64,000 nt of DNA from Paenibacillus cymbidii (GCF_004764705.1 NZ_SHLX01000012.1:186001-250000), one strand, 5' to 3'; shown: positions 44,985 through 54,357, counted from the stretch's first letter. A program made the numbers and translations. The notes: generated by a model from the letters alone, not told the origin.

Positions 44985-45226
44985 CCAATAAGCCGGAAAC
45001 CCCGGCTTAAATCGCCTCCGCGGCCCCGGGCGAAGCCAATAAGCCGGAAATCCCGGCTTAAATCGCTGTCGCGGCCCGGATCGGAGCCAATAAGTCGGAA
45101 ATCCCGGCTTAAATCGCTGCCGCGGCCCGGGGCGGAGCCAATAAGCCGGAAATCCCGGCTTAAATCGCTGCCGCGGCCCGGGGCGGAGCCAATAAGCCGG
45201 AAAACCCGGCTTAAATCGCCTCCGCC
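44985..45226. repeat. Array of five 51-bp repeats, each with a hairpin
   Basis: Five near-identical units start with CCAATAAGCCGG and continue through CCCGGCTTAAATCGC to a GC-rich spacer. Unit length is 51 bases, so 17-codon open frames run through on both strands, but no start or ribosome site supports a gene. Each unit has the stem AAGCCGG / CCGGCTT. It lies in the gap between the small membrane protein and the minus-strand hydrolase. Confidence 0.9.
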
Positions 45227-45274
45227 TTGCTCGGGTGAGCCGGCGCCGCCCCATCCGCCGCGCCGATCGTCAGC

Positions 45275-46924
45275 TCACGCGTGCCGCTGCACGAAGCTGA
45301 CGATCGGCGTCGGGTTCTCCAGGCTGTGCGGATGGTGGCCGACTCCCGGCTTGACGTACACTTCGATCGTGCCGCCGCGCTGCGAGAAGCGTTTGGCGAA
45401 CAGCTCGCCGTTCTCCGGGTAAGGCACCACCGCGTCGGCGTCGCCGGCGACAAGAATGACCGGGATGCCGGCAGCCGCAATCGCGTCGACCTTATCCAGC
45501 GGGTTGCCGGTGAACGAATCCGCGGCGCTTTCGGTCAAGCCGTACACGGCCTTGCATTCCTCCCAGCACAGCGGCGAGCCGTTGCCCGCGCCTCGGCCGG
45601 CCGGCCAGCTGCGAATGTCGAGCACCGGAGCGTCGATGTAGAGCGAAGCCACGTCTTGCGGATAAGCGGCCGCGTAGTTCGTCGCATACAAGCCGCCGCG
45701 GCTGAAGCCGAACAGCGAAACGCGCGGCGCGAGCCCGTAATCGGCTTCCACATGCAGCTTGAACTGCCGCATCGCTTCGACTGCTCCGGGGCAGCCGTAT
45801 TGGTTGCTGAGCCGGATATACGCGATATGCCAGCCGCGCCCCAACAGCTCGCGGTCCGACTGGTTGAAATCGGTGAGAAATTCGGCGCGCCACAACCACG
45901 GATTGCCGGGAGCGGCTTGCTTTGGACGAATCAGTATGCATTCGCGGCCGTGCAAGTAAAACTCTACTTTATTATAACCGTCCGAGTCGGTAACCCGTTC
46001 CTGTGCAGTATCGTGTTTCGCCTGCAGCAGGCGAAGCTGCTCGTCGATGGCATCCGCCCGAGCCTCGGCTTCCGCAAGCGGCAACGCATCCGTCTTGTTC
46101 GGATTGGAATGCCCCACATGCTCTTTCCATGCCGCGCTTAGCAGACGATGCCGTTCCATGACGAGCGGGAAGAAACCCGTCGCATCTTCGCCTTCGACAT
46201 ATTCGGGCTGCCGGTCGAGCCAGACGTTGAACAACTGGCCGAGCAGCGTGCGCGCGATGACCCAGTGGCCGAGCGCGTTCGGATGAATGCCGTCGCCGGA
46301 CACGTAGTCCGGATTGCCGGCCCGCCGTTGCCGGAGAGCCGCCGCCAGCGGCGTATGGATGTCGACGCTGCCGTCGACTGAATCGCCCAGCGCGGCGACC
46401 CACTGCGCATACTTGCGCAGCACATCGTCGTAACCGCGATATGGCGCGTTGTAGGCATAGGCGGACAGCCCCTCGGGCTGCAGCTTGTCGCGATCGATCA
46501 TCGCGGCGTCAAACGGCGGCGGCGAGACGACGATCGCCTTGGCTCCGGCCTCCTGCACCTTGCGCACGGCGCGCATGATCCCGTCCCGATAAGCGGCGAA
46601 GCGGTCCTCCGCGAACGGATAATAAATGCCGTCGTTCATGCCGTAGCCGAGCACAACCCAATCCGGCTTCGCCGCCGCCAGCGCCGCGTCCAGCCGCTCG
46701 TGCACGCACGGGCGCGGGAACGGATGATCGGGTTCGCTCGTACCGGCAGCCGTTTCGCTGCTGACCCCGAGATTGAGCAACCGAATGCGTTTGTCCGGGT
46801 GGTGCCATTTGAAGTAGGCGTCCATCATCGCAATATACGTGCCATTGTCCGTAATGCTGTCGCCGAGGAACAGTACGGTCAGTTGCTGAGGCACGACGCC
46901 ATTTTTGAGATACATGGTGGGCAT
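45275..46924 (-). CDS. Fusion of SGNH hydrolase and alpha/beta hydrolase
   Basis: A 549-residue cytoplasmic protein with two esterase folds. The SGNH core covers residues about 12-225: LGDSITDNGTY with nucleophile S23, GYGMND, and GDGIHPNALGH carrying the His. From about residue 310 an alpha/beta hydrolase follows, with nucleophile elbow GFSRGG at S408, Asp in VAGDADAVVPY and His in PGVGHHPHS. Both triads look intact. ATG 46924 has AAAGGAG eight bases upstream; a longer frame lacks a site. It probably removes two kinds of ester group from one substrate. No neighbour suggests which. Confidence 0.88.
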   Translation of the reverse strand: MPTMYLKNGVVPQQLTVLFLGDSITDNGTYIAMMDAYFKWHHPDKRIRLLNLGVSSETAAGTSEPDHPFPRPCVHERLDAALAAAKPDWVVLGYGMNDGIYYPFAEDRFAAYRDGIMRAVRKVQEAGAKAIVVSPPPFDAAMIDRDKLQPEGLSAYAYNAPYRGYDDVLRKYAQWVAALGDSVDGSVDIHTPLAAALRQRRAGNPDYVSGDGIHPNALGHWVIARTLLGQLFNVWLDRQPEYVEGEDATGFFPLVMERHRLLSAAWKEHVGHSNPNKTDALPLAEAEARADAIDEQLRLLQAKHDTAQERVTDSDGYNKVEFYLHGRECILIRPKQAAPGNPWLWRAEFLTDFNQSDRELLGRGWHIAYIRLSNQYGCPGAVEAMRQFKLHVEADYGLAPRVSLFGFSRGGLYATNYAAAYPQDVASLYIDAPVLDIRSWPAGRGAGNGSPLCWEECKAVYGLTESAADSFTGNPLDKVDAIAAAGIPVILVAGDADAVVPYPENGELFAKRFSQRGGTIEVYVKPGVGHHPHSLENPTPIVSFVQRHA

Positions 46925-47064
46925 GGGAACGACTCCTTTGGACCTATGTGAAAGTTTCCTCATCCGCATTGTAGCAGATTCGCCTCAACCGAAGCGATAG
47001 AAATCGCACTTCCGCTGCACCCGAAAATGTCAAATTCCAATGTGGGTCAAAATGGTGACAAATG

Positions 47065-47106
47065 CTTTACAAAATAGCTAACAATTCTTTACGGAATTTC
47101 TAACAA
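47065..47106. promoter_or_regulatory. Pair of 22-bp-spaced direct repeats upstream of cyoA
   Basis: CTTTAC-N7-CTAACAA occurs at 47065-47084 and again at 47087-47106, a period of 22 bases, or two helix turns. This is the spacing of tandem response-regulator sites. Downstream at 47151-47159 is an extended -10-like TGCTATCTT without a good -35. The 305-base gap 46925-47229 holds nothing else recognised. Confidence 0.4.
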
Positions 47107-47229
47107 AGATTGACGGATTTGAGACAGCTAGCGCATTTTGTCGGTTGATCTGCTATCTTGAAAGCATAGCTGCAAAAGCAGGCGGAAGGAATCAATCGCC
47201 GGAAACAAACCGCTTAAGGAGTTGGGAAC

Positions 47230-48222
47230 ATGAAACGTAGGCGCAATATGCGGCTTGCCGCGACGGCGATGGTGCTGCTTGCGGCGACAGGCTTGCTGTC
47301 GGGCTGCAGCGGCAACTGGAGCGATTGGGGAAGCTGGCTCGTGCTCGACCCGAAAGGGCCAATCGGCGGGGCGCAGCGGGATTTGATCGTCATTTCGACA
47401 CTGCTGTGCGCGGTTGTTATCGTGCCGGTGCTTATTTTGGCAGCGATCATTGTCTGGCGTTACCGCGAGCGCAAAAACAGTACGGCCGCCTACCAGCCAA
47501 CCTGGGAGCACAACACGCGGCTCGAAGTGATCTGGTGGAGCATCCCGATCATCATTATTGCGGCGCTGGCCACGATCACGTTCCATTATACCTACAAAAT
47601 CGAACCGTCCAAGCCGCTCGAAGCGGCGGGCAAAAAGGCGATCACGATCCAGGTCGTGTCGCTCGACTGGAAGTGGCTGTTCCTTTATCCGGAGCAGGGC
47701 ATCGCCAGCGTCAATTATGTGCGTTTCCCCGAGGATACGCCGGTTCGTTTCGAATTGACGTCGGACGCGCCGATGAACTCGTTCTGGATTCCGCAGCTGG
47801 GCGGACAAATATATACGATGTCGGGCATGGCGATGAAGCTTTACTTGCAAGCCGACGAGCCGGGCGTTTATTTTGGCTCGGGCGCCAACTTCAGCGGCCG
47901 CGAATTCGCCAGCATGCGGTTCGACGCGGAAGCGACGCCGCAGGGCGATTTTGACAAGTGGGTGCAGCAGGTCAAGGGCGGCAGCAAGGCGCTGACGACG
48001 GACGATTATGCGAAGCTGGCCGAACAAGGCATCGGTCACCGGCAGCAATTTTCCGCGCTTCCGGACGGCTTGTTCGACAGCATTGTGAACAAGTACGCAT
48101 CCTCCCACCACCATCAGGCGGCGGAAGCGAAAGCCGACAAAGGCGACAAGGCCAAGTCGGACGCGGCCAAAAAAGATACGATGCCGGGCATGGACCACAG
48201 CCAGCATTCGATGACCAAATAA
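47230..48222 (+). CDS. cyoA: Quinol oxidase subunit II (CyoA type)
   Basis: A 330-residue lipoprotein: LLSGC lipobox near residue 26, two transmembrane helices (about 52-75 and 100-120) and a cupredoxin domain. The copper-A ligands of cytochrome c oxidases are absent, as expected for quinol oxidases. LDPKGPIG, VSLDWKWLFLYPEQGIASVN and PDGLFDSIVNKY match the proteobacterial CyoA pattern more closely than Bacillus QoxA. The C-terminus is rich in His and Met (TMPGMDHSQHSM). ATG 47230 follows TAAGGAG. It begins a four-gene operon. Confidence 0.9.
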   Translation: MKRRRNMRLAATAMVLLAATGLLSGCSGNWSDWGSWLVLDPKGPIGGAQRDLIVISTLLCAVVIVPVLILAAIIVWRYRERKNSTAAYQPTWEHNTRLEVIWWSIPIIIIAALATITFHYTYKIEPSKPLEAAGKKAITIQVVSLDWKWLFLYPEQGIASVNYVRFPEDTPVRFELTSDAPMNSFWIPQLGGQIYTMSGMAMKLYLQADEPGVYFGSGANFSGREFASMRFDAEATPQGDFDKWVQQVKGGSKALTTDDYAKLAEQGIGHRQQFSALPDGLFDSIVNKYASSHHHQAAEAKADKGDKAKSDAAKKDTMPGMDHSQHSMTK

Positions 48223-48243
48223 TCAGCGAAAGGAGCGACACTC

Positions 48244-50214
48244 ATGCTCGAATCGATTAAAGAGTTTGCCGCGGATTTTTTCGTCACGGGCGATCCGCTT
48301 ATATATGGCGCCGACGTCGCCATTGGGCTGACGACCATCAGCATCGTTTTCGTCCTCAGTTATTTCCGCAAGTGGGGCTGGCTGTGGCGGGAGTGGCTGA
48401 CGACCGTGGACCACAAGCGCATCGGCATCATGTACATTCTTGCTTCGCTGCTCATGCTGTTCCGCGGCGGCGTGGACGCGCTGCTGATGCGCACGCAGCT
48501 GGCGATGCCGGACATGCAATTCCTGCAGCCGGAGCACTATAATCAAGTATTCACCACGCACGGCGTCATCATGATTTTGTTTATGGCGATGCCGCTGATG
48601 TTCGGTTTGTTCAACGTTGTTGTGCCGCTGCAGCTCGGCGCCCGCGACGTGGCGTTTCCGTTCCTGAACTCGCTCAGCTTCTGGCTGTTCTTCTTCGGCG
48701 CGATGCTGTTCAACATGTCGTTCGTCATCGGCGGCTCGCCGGACGCCGGCTGGCTGGCGTATCCGCCGCTTTCCGAGCTTTCGCACAGTCCCGGCGTCGG
48801 GCAAAACTTTTATATCTGGGGCATCCAGATTTCCGGGATCGGCAGCTTGATGACGGGCATCAACTTCATTGTGACGATTCTGAAAATGCGCGCGCCCGGC
48901 ATGACGTTGATGAAGCTGCCGATGTTTTGCTGGTCCGTGTTGTCCAGCTGCATCACGATCATCTTCGCTTTCCCGATTTTGACCGTGACCTTGGCGCTGC
49001 TGTTCCTTGATCGTTATTTGGGCGCACACTTCTTTACGCTCGACGCGGGCGGCAACCCCATGATGTATATCAACCTGATCTGGATGTGGGGCCATCCCGA
49101 AGTGTATATCGTCGTCATCCCGGCGTTCGGCATCTATTCCGAAATTGTCGCCACCTTCTCCAAGAAGCGGCTGTTCGGCTACAAGTCGATGGTTTTCGCC
49201 GTGATGAGCATCGCCATCGTTTCGTTCTTCACGTGGGCGCACCACTTTTTCACGATGGGCTCGGGGGCCAACGTCAACATCTTCTTCGCGATATCGACGA
49301 TGGTCATCGCCATCCCGACCGGGGTCAAAATATTCAACTGGCTGTTCACCATGTTCCGCGGGCGCATCCGGTTCTCGACGCCGATGATGTGGACGCTGGC
49401 CTTCATTCCCTGCTTCGTTGTCGGCGGGATGACGGGCGTGCTGCTTTCGGTAGCTCCGGCCGACTTCCAGTTCCATAACAGCTACTTCCTGATTGCGCAC
49501 TTTCACCAGGTGCTGATCGGCGGCGTTGCGTTCGGTTATTTTGCGGGACTGTACTACTGGTGGCCGAAAATATTCGGCTTCAAGCTCGACGAGAAGCTGG
49601 GCAAATGGGCGTTCTGGCTGTGGAACATCGGCTTCTACGTTTGCTTCATGCCGCAGTATGCGCTTGGCCTGATGGGCATGACGCGCCGCGTCAGCACGTA
49701 CGGCTGGGACATGGGCTGGGCGCCGCTCAACCTGATTTCGACCGTCGGCGGGTTCTTTATGGGCATCGGCTTCATTTTCCAGGTGTGGCAAATCGCTTAC
49801 AGCATCAAAAACATGAAACGCGACACCACCGGCGATCCGTGGGACGGACGGACGCTCGAATGGTCGATTCCGTCGCCGGCGCCGCTGTACAACTTTGCGG
49901 TGGAGCCGCAAGTGTCGGAGCGCGATCCGTGGTGGGAAGAGAAGCTGCGCAGGGAGCAGGGGCTGCCAGCCGCTCCCAAGCCGCCGATCGAGCCGATTCA
50001 TATGCCGAAAAATTCACCGATCCCGTTCATCAAATCGTTCTTCTGGTTCGTTGCCGGCTTCGGTTTCGTCTTCGACTGGCTGTGGATCGCCATACCGGGC
50101 ATGATCGGCGTCGTCGTCTGCATGCTGGTGCATTCGTTCACTTATAATAACGACTACTACATCCCGGTCGATGAAGTCGAACGGACGGAAGCCGCCGCGC
50201 GGCTGGCCAAATAA
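48244..50214 (+). CDS. cyoB: Quinol oxidase subunit I (CyoB type)
   Basis: A 656-residue heme-copper oxidase core subunit with about 14-15 membrane helices. Visible ligands are the low-spin heme His in FTTHGVIM, copper-B His and the cross-linked Tyr in WGHPEVYIVV, the HH pair in TWAHHFF and the two heme His in IAHFHQVLIG. It reduces oxygen to water with electrons from quinol and pumps protons. The WGHPEVY motif marks an A-type enzyme. The gene begins 21 bases after cyoA. Heme type (o or a) cannot be read from sequence; no farnesyltransferase gene lies here. Confidence 0.95.
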   Translation: MLESIKEFAADFFVTGDPLIYGADVAIGLTTISIVFVLSYFRKWGWLWREWLTTVDHKRIGIMYILASLLMLFRGGVDALLMRTQLAMPDMQFLQPEHYNQVFTTHGVIMILFMAMPLMFGLFNVVVPLQLGARDVAFPFLNSLSFWLFFFGAMLFNMSFVIGGSPDAGWLAYPPLSELSHSPGVGQNFYIWGIQISGIGSLMTGINFIVTILKMRAPGMTLMKLPMFCWSVLSSCITIIFAFPILTVTLALLFLDRYLGAHFFTLDAGGNPMMYINLIWMWGHPEVYIVVIPAFGIYSEIVATFSKKRLFGYKSMVFAVMSIAIVSFFTWAHHFFTMGSGANVNIFFAISTMVIAIPTGVKIFNWLFTMFRGRIRFSTPMMWTLAFIPCFVVGGMTGVLLSVAPADFQFHNSYFLIAHFHQVLIGGVAFGYFAGLYYWWPKIFGFKLDEKLGKWAFWLWNIGFYVCFMPQYALGLMGMTRRVSTYGWDMGWAPLNLISTVGGFFMGIGFIFQVWQIAYSIKNMKRDTTGDPWDGRTLEWSIPSPAPLYNFAVEPQVSERDPWWEEKLRREQGLPAAPKPPIEPIHMPKNSPIPFIKSFFWFVAGFGFVFDWLWIAIPGMIGVVVCMLVHSFTYNNDYYIPVDEVERTEAAARLAK

Positions 50215-50228
50215 AGGGGGAAAACGCT

Positions 50229-50834
50229 ATGACGCACACAGCGGCGGACCGCGCGGCCGGCTCCCACGGGCATCACGACCAAGAGGAGCTGCGCACGTTC
50301 GGATTTTGGCTGTTTCTGATTACCGACTGTATTTTGTTCGCCTCGTTGTTTGCCACCTTTGTCGTGCTGCGCGATAATACGGCCGGCGGGCCGACGGCGA
50401 GCGAACTGTTCGAAATGCCCGGCGTTATCGCCGAAACGTTCATCCTGCTGACGAGCAGCTTCACCAGCGGCCTGGCCGTGCTTGCCATGCAGCGCGGCAA
50501 CGTCAAAGGGCTCATCGGCGGTTTGGCGGTAACGGCGCTGCTCGGCCTTTCGTTCATCGTGCTGGAAGTGACCGAGTTCGTGAAAATGGTCGACGAAGGC
50601 GCCAAGATCAGCACCAGCGGCTTTCTGTCCGGCTTCTACACGCTGGTGGGCACGCACGGCTTGCACGTTTCGCTCGGTCTTGTCTGGATGACCGCGCTGA
50701 TATTCCAGCTGGCCCGCCGCGGCATCACCCCGGTGACGAAGCGCAAAGTGACGATCATCAGCTTGTACTGGCACTTCCTCGACGTCGTCTGGATTTTCGT
50801 CTTTACGATCGTTTACCTGCTGGGGGTGATGTAG
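50229..50834 (+). CDS. cyoC: Quinol oxidase subunit III (CyoC type)
   Basis: A 201-residue membrane protein with five hydrophobic segments and the subunit-III pattern: TFGFWLFLITDCILFASLFA at the start, SGFYTLVGTHGLHVSLGLVW in the middle, and LYWHFLDVVWIFVFTIVYL at the end. ATG 50229 has GGGGG about seven bases upstream. It lies 14 bases after cyoB. Confidence 0.93.
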   Translation: MTHTAADRAAGSHGHHDQEELRTFGFWLFLITDCILFASLFATFVVLRDNTAGGPTASELFEMPGVIAETFILLTSSFTSGLAVLAMQRGNVKGLIGGLAVTALLGLSFIVLEVTEFVKMVDEGAKISTSGFLSGFYTLVGTHGLHVSLGLVWMTALIFQLARRGITPVTKRKVTIISLYWHFLDVVWIFVFTIVYLLGVM

Positions 50835-51218
50835 ATGGAACGGACCATTACGCATGCGCATGACGGGCATGGCGGTTCCGGCGGCAATGGGGCTCATGGC
50901 GACGGCCACGGGGATAGCGGCCACGAGGCTCACGGCTCGCTGAAGGCGTATGTGACCGGGTTTGCGATATCGATCGTGCTGACGATCATTCCGCTGCTGA
51001 TCGTGATGAACGATTGGATGGAAGGTACGTCGGCCACCGTGGTGCTTCTTGTCGCCGCCGTGCTGCAGTTTGTCGTCCAGCTCGTCTACTTCATGCATCT
51101 GCGCGAAGAGAAGAAGCCGCGTTACAACCTGATGGCGCTGCTGCTCGGCCTCGTCATCGTGCTGACGATCGTCGCCGGCTCGATCTGGATCATGACGTAC
51201 AATATGGTGGCGCACTGA
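50835..51218 (+). CDS. cyoD: Quinol oxidase subunit IV (CyoD type)
   Basis: A 127-residue protein: a His/Gly-rich N-terminal tail (residues 7-34, many HxD and GHG units) and three membrane helices. It starts directly after the cyoC stop. The tail may bind metal; such tails are seen in some subunit IV proteins. A terminator follows at 51252. Confidence 0.88.
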   Translation: MERTITHAHDGHGGSGGNGAHGDGHGDSGHEAHGSLKAYVTGFAISIVLTIIPLLIVMNDWMEGTSATVVLLVAAVLQFVVQLVYFMHLREEKKPRYNLMALLLGLVIVLTIVAGSIWIMTYNMVAH

Positions 51219-51251
51219 GGTGCGTTTTGTGTCAAACGGATCACACAAGAT

Positions 51252-51290
51252 CGCCTGCTCAGCCGCATTCGGGCTGTGGAGGCGTTTTTT
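51252..51290 (+). terminator. Terminator of cyo operon
   Basis: CGCCT and AGGCG, with CAGCC and GGCTG inside, form a long stem followed by six T residues, 33 bases after the cyoD stop. Confidence 0.82.
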
Positions 51291-51313
51291 GCTCATGTAT
51301 GGCTCGGCGACGA

Positions 51314-51503
51314 AAATAGCCCATGAAAAATGGCCTATTTGCCCCGTATTGCCCGGCTCGCCGGAAATAGCCAGTGAAAACACTGGTTATTTGCCCGCCA
51401 GGCCCTCAAATCGGGCATGTTAGCCGAAATAGCCAGCGAAATCACTGGCTATTTCGTATGGACGGCCCATTTTTGGCGAAATAGGCAAGAAAACATGGCT
51501 TAT
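51314..51503. repeat. Second cluster of four AAATAG-type palindromes
   Basis: Hairpins at 51314-51340 (AAATAGCCCAT / ATGGCCTATTT, imperfect), 51365-51392 (AAATAGCCAGTG / CACTGGTTATTT), 51427-51454 (AAATAGCCAG / CTGGCTATTT) and a degraded copy at 51479-51503. They are the same family as at 38562-38752. No gene is seen in 51291-51714. Confidence 0.82.
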
Positions 51504-51714
51504 TGGGCAAGGGGGGCGTTGGCTAATGAGGGAATGTCGCTTGCTCTTTTTTTAACAACATTATATTCCCAAAAATGTAATTTTATAAAGGAGGCAACTC
51601 CATAACAACAACGGCTCTCCGGTCTCAAAGACGATATGTTACAATGAGTTCGTTGCAAGGATGCATCGGGTAAAGCTTGGTTGCCTGTCTCCAGGCGAAG
51701 AGAGGAGAAGTTGC

Positions 51715-52497
51715 ATGTACCGGGTTATTGTTGCCGACGACGAAGAGCACGTCAGGAGCGGCATCGCCGAAGTGATCGACTGGGCGAGCATCGGATTCGA
51801 CATTGTCGCACGTTTGGCCGACGGCAGGGAAGTCATCGATTATTTGCAAGCTTGCGAAGTGGACGTTATTTTGACCGATATCAAAATGACCTTCGTCTCC
51901 GGACTGGAGGTTGCCAAATACGTCCACCGCGAGAAACGCCGGGAACGCGTCGTCCTGCTCAGCGGCTACCAGGAATTCAAGCTGGCGCAGGAAGCGATTC
52001 AATACCAGGTGGTTCATTATTTGCTCAAGCCGACCGACGTGGGCGAACTGATAGCCGTCTTTCAGTCGATCAAGCACGACCTGGACGCCGGCGGCAGCGG
52101 CGGGGGCGCAGAGAGCGGCGGCCGGACCGAAACGCCCGGACCGCCGGAAGAATACACGGTCGAGTCGCTCCATATCCGCGTCGCGAAGGAATACATGGAG
52201 AACCATTACGCCAGCGATCTGTCCTTGGTGACGGTCGCCGAAAACGTCGGCTTGTCCACCGTTTATGTAAGCAAGCTGTTCAAGCAGGCGACGGGGGAAA
52301 CGTTCACCGATTGCCTGACGCGCATCCGCATCGACAACGCGAAGCGCCTGCTGCGCGATCCCCGCTACAAAATTTATGAAATCAGCGAGCAAGTCGGCTA
52401 CCAGAACCTGAAGCACTTCTACAAGCTGTTCAAACGAATCGCCGGCGTAACGCCTTCCGATTACCGGAACCGGGTGGAAGCCGAGGAGCGGCGATGA
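51715..52497 (+). CDS. YesN-type response regulator with AraC DNA-binding domain
   Basis: A 260-residue regulator, compact compared with the 551-residue one in region 2 because it lacks the long linker. The receiver has DDEE at 8-11, D55 in VILTDIKMTF and a late Lys in YLLKPTDV. The AraC domain (about 160-255) has LSLVTVAENVGLSTVYVSKL and IYEISEQVGYQNLKHFYKLF. ATG 51715 follows AGAGGAGAAG. Its stop overlaps the kinase start by four bases, an order opposite to that in region 2. Confidence 0.92.
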   Translation: MYRVIVADDEEHVRSGIAEVIDWASIGFDIVARLADGREVIDYLQACEVDVILTDIKMTFVSGLEVAKYVHREKRRERVVLLSGYQEFKLAQEAIQYQVVHYLLKPTDVGELIAVFQSIKHDLDAGGSGGGAESGGRTETPGPPEEYTVESLHIRVAKEYMENHYASDLSLVTVAENVGLSTVYVSKLFKQATGETFTDCLTRIRIDNAKRLLRDPRYKIYEISEQVGYQNLKHFYKLFKRIAGVTPSDYRNRVEAEERR

Positions 52498-54290
52498 AGC
52501 GCGAGGAGCTCTTTCAATACGTGCGGCGCTACAAGCTGCGCAGCGTACTGCTGCGCACGTTCGTCGTCACGCTGATTCTGCTCGTGCTGCCGCTGCTTGC
52601 CGTCAATTGGTTCGTCTACCGCTACAACGAGCCGACGATCCGCGACGAGATCGGCCGCGCTTCGCTGAATGAGCTGACCAAGGTGCGCGACACCGTCGAT
52701 ATGATCGTGTCGGATGCGGAATCGATGTCGCTGCGGATCGGTTCGGACCCCGATATCGGTCTGCTGCTGCAGGAGCCGTTGGTGCGGCCGCTCGGTTATC
52801 CCGATCTGGACCGAATTCAGCGCATCCAGCAAATTTTCTCGACATCCCGGGTGACCAATTCCTATTTGTATACGATCCAGCTGTATTCGTTCCGCGGGCA
52901 ATATGTACTGAGCTCCGACGAAGGAACGCCTTACGAGCCGAACAAATTTCCGCTGCTGGCGAAGCAGGAGGAGCTGATCGGCGCGGGCAAACGCGACTGG
53001 ACCATGCTGCATCCGGACGAGAGCGGGGCGGGCAGGCCGCTGCTGCTCGGCTTGTACCGGCTGCTTCCTTATGCCGACTGGACGCAGACGCGAGGGCTGC
53101 TCGCCATGTACATCGATTTCGACAAGTTCGATGCGCTGCTGCGCAGCGACGTGCAGCGCCAGAACATCTACATCGTGGACGAGCAGGGCCGTTACGTGTA
53201 TCACGCCGACCGGCAGGCGATCGGCCGGAAGGCGGAGATCGGCTATGTGAAGGACAGCGCGGATGGCGGCCCCCCGTATCGGATTATGCGGCAGGACGGG
53301 CAAGCGGTTGTCGTCGCAAACGTCGTCTCGGGATCGAATCCGAGCTGGCGCTACGTCTCGGTCGTTGCGCTGAACGAGTACCAGGCGCAGCGCGAGCACT
53401 TCCGCAAGCTGATGGCCATATGGCTGGCGCTTAGCGTCGCCGCGTCCGTGCTGGTCGCCGTCGCGATTTCGCTGCGCTCGTATCGGCCGATCCGCCGCAT
53501 TCTGTCGCTGTTCGACAGCGCCGAGCCTGCTGCGCATGCCGCCGTTACTCCCGCCGCCTCCAAGGATTGGAACGAAATCAAACAAATCATGTCTTCGATC
53601 GACCGCGGCTTCATGCATAAGCGGGCAATGGAGGAGCAGCTTGAGGAGAAGTACCGCAAGCTGCGGCAGGCGCAGCTGATCGCGCTGCAATCGCAGATCA
53701 ACCCGCATTTTTTATACAACACGCTCGAATCGATCAACTGGCTTGTGCTGCGGCTGACGAAGGGGGAGAACGAAGCGTCGCGCATGCTGCACTCGTTGTC
53801 CCGGTTGCTGCGCATCAGCCTGGAAACGGAGGAAATGCTCGTGCCCCTGCACAAGGAGATCGAGCATGTTCGCCTGTATCTCGATATCCAGCAGCGCCGC
53901 TATCCGAACAAATTCACCGTCGAGTGGCGGATCGACGAAGGCACGCTCGATTACAAGCTGCTCAAAATTACGCTGCAGCCGATTCTCGAGAATGCGATCT
54001 ATCACGGCATCAAGCCAAGTCCGCACGCCGGCGTATTGAAAATAGCCGCCTACGAGCGCGAACAGGCGCTGATCGTCACGATCCGGGACAACGGTGTCGG
54101 CATCCTGCCACAGCAGCTCGCTTCGATGAAGGACGGTCTCGGGAAGGACGACATCAAGGAGGACAAGCATATCGGCCTGCACAACATCCATCAGCGGATC
54201 CGGCTGGCGTTCGGCGAGCCGTACGGCTTGAAGCTGTACAGCAAACCCGGTACGGGAACGATCGTCAGCGTCAAGCTGCCGCGCTTGTGA
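52494..54290 (+). CDS. YesM-type sensor histidine kinase
   Basis: A 598-residue sensor kinase. It has a first helix near 20-42, an extracellular region of about 260 residues, a second helix near 305-325, HAMP, then LQSQINPHFLYNTLESI with the phosphoacceptor His, and an ATPase with IRDNGVGI and a HIGLHNIHQRI box. It starts within the regulator stop (ATGA). It should control the importer genes immediately downstream. Confidence 0.93.
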   Translation: MKREELFQYVRRYKLRSVLLRTFVVTLILLVLPLLAVNWFVYRYNEPTIRDEIGRASLNELTKVRDTVDMIVSDAESMSLRIGSDPDIGLLLQEPLVRPLGYPDLDRIQRIQQIFSTSRVTNSYLYTIQLYSFRGQYVLSSDEGTPYEPNKFPLLAKQEELIGAGKRDWTMLHPDESGAGRPLLLGLYRLLPYADWTQTRGLLAMYIDFDKFDALLRSDVQRQNIYIVDEQGRYVYHADRQAIGRKAEIGYVKDSADGGPPYRIMRQDGQAVVVANVVSGSNPSWRYVSVVALNEYQAQREHFRKLMAIWLALSVAASVLVAVAISLRSYRPIRRILSLFDSAEPAAHAAVTPAASKDWNEIKQIMSSIDRGFMHKRAMEEQLEEKYRKLRQAQLIALQSQINPHFLYNTLESINWLVLRLTKGENEASRMLHSLSRLLRISLETEEMLVPLHKEIEHVRLYLDIQQRRYPNKFTVEWRIDEGTLDYKLLKITLQPILENAIYHGIKPSPHAGVLKIAAYEREQALIVTIRDNGVGILPQQLASMKDGLGKDDIKEDKHIGLHNIHQRIRLAFGEPYGLKLYSKPGTGTIVSVKLPRL

Positions 54291-54357
54291 CGGCACAGGA
54301 TAAACCGACAGGACCAAATGCTAAACGGGCGGGATTTCGATCCGGCGACGACCGACT

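Noticed and set aside
44985..45226. CRISPR-like array
   Set aside because: Units are contiguous 51-mers in which the spacers are as conserved as the repeats, and no cas gene is present.
44820..45254. Repeat protein with 17-residue units
   Set aside because: The 51-bp repeat is open on both strands with no start signals; a DNA-level hairpin array is the simpler reading.
48223..50001. 592-codon minus-strand open frame
   Set aside because: It mirrors cyoB and cyoA, consists mainly of His, Arg, Asp and Gln, and shows no family features.
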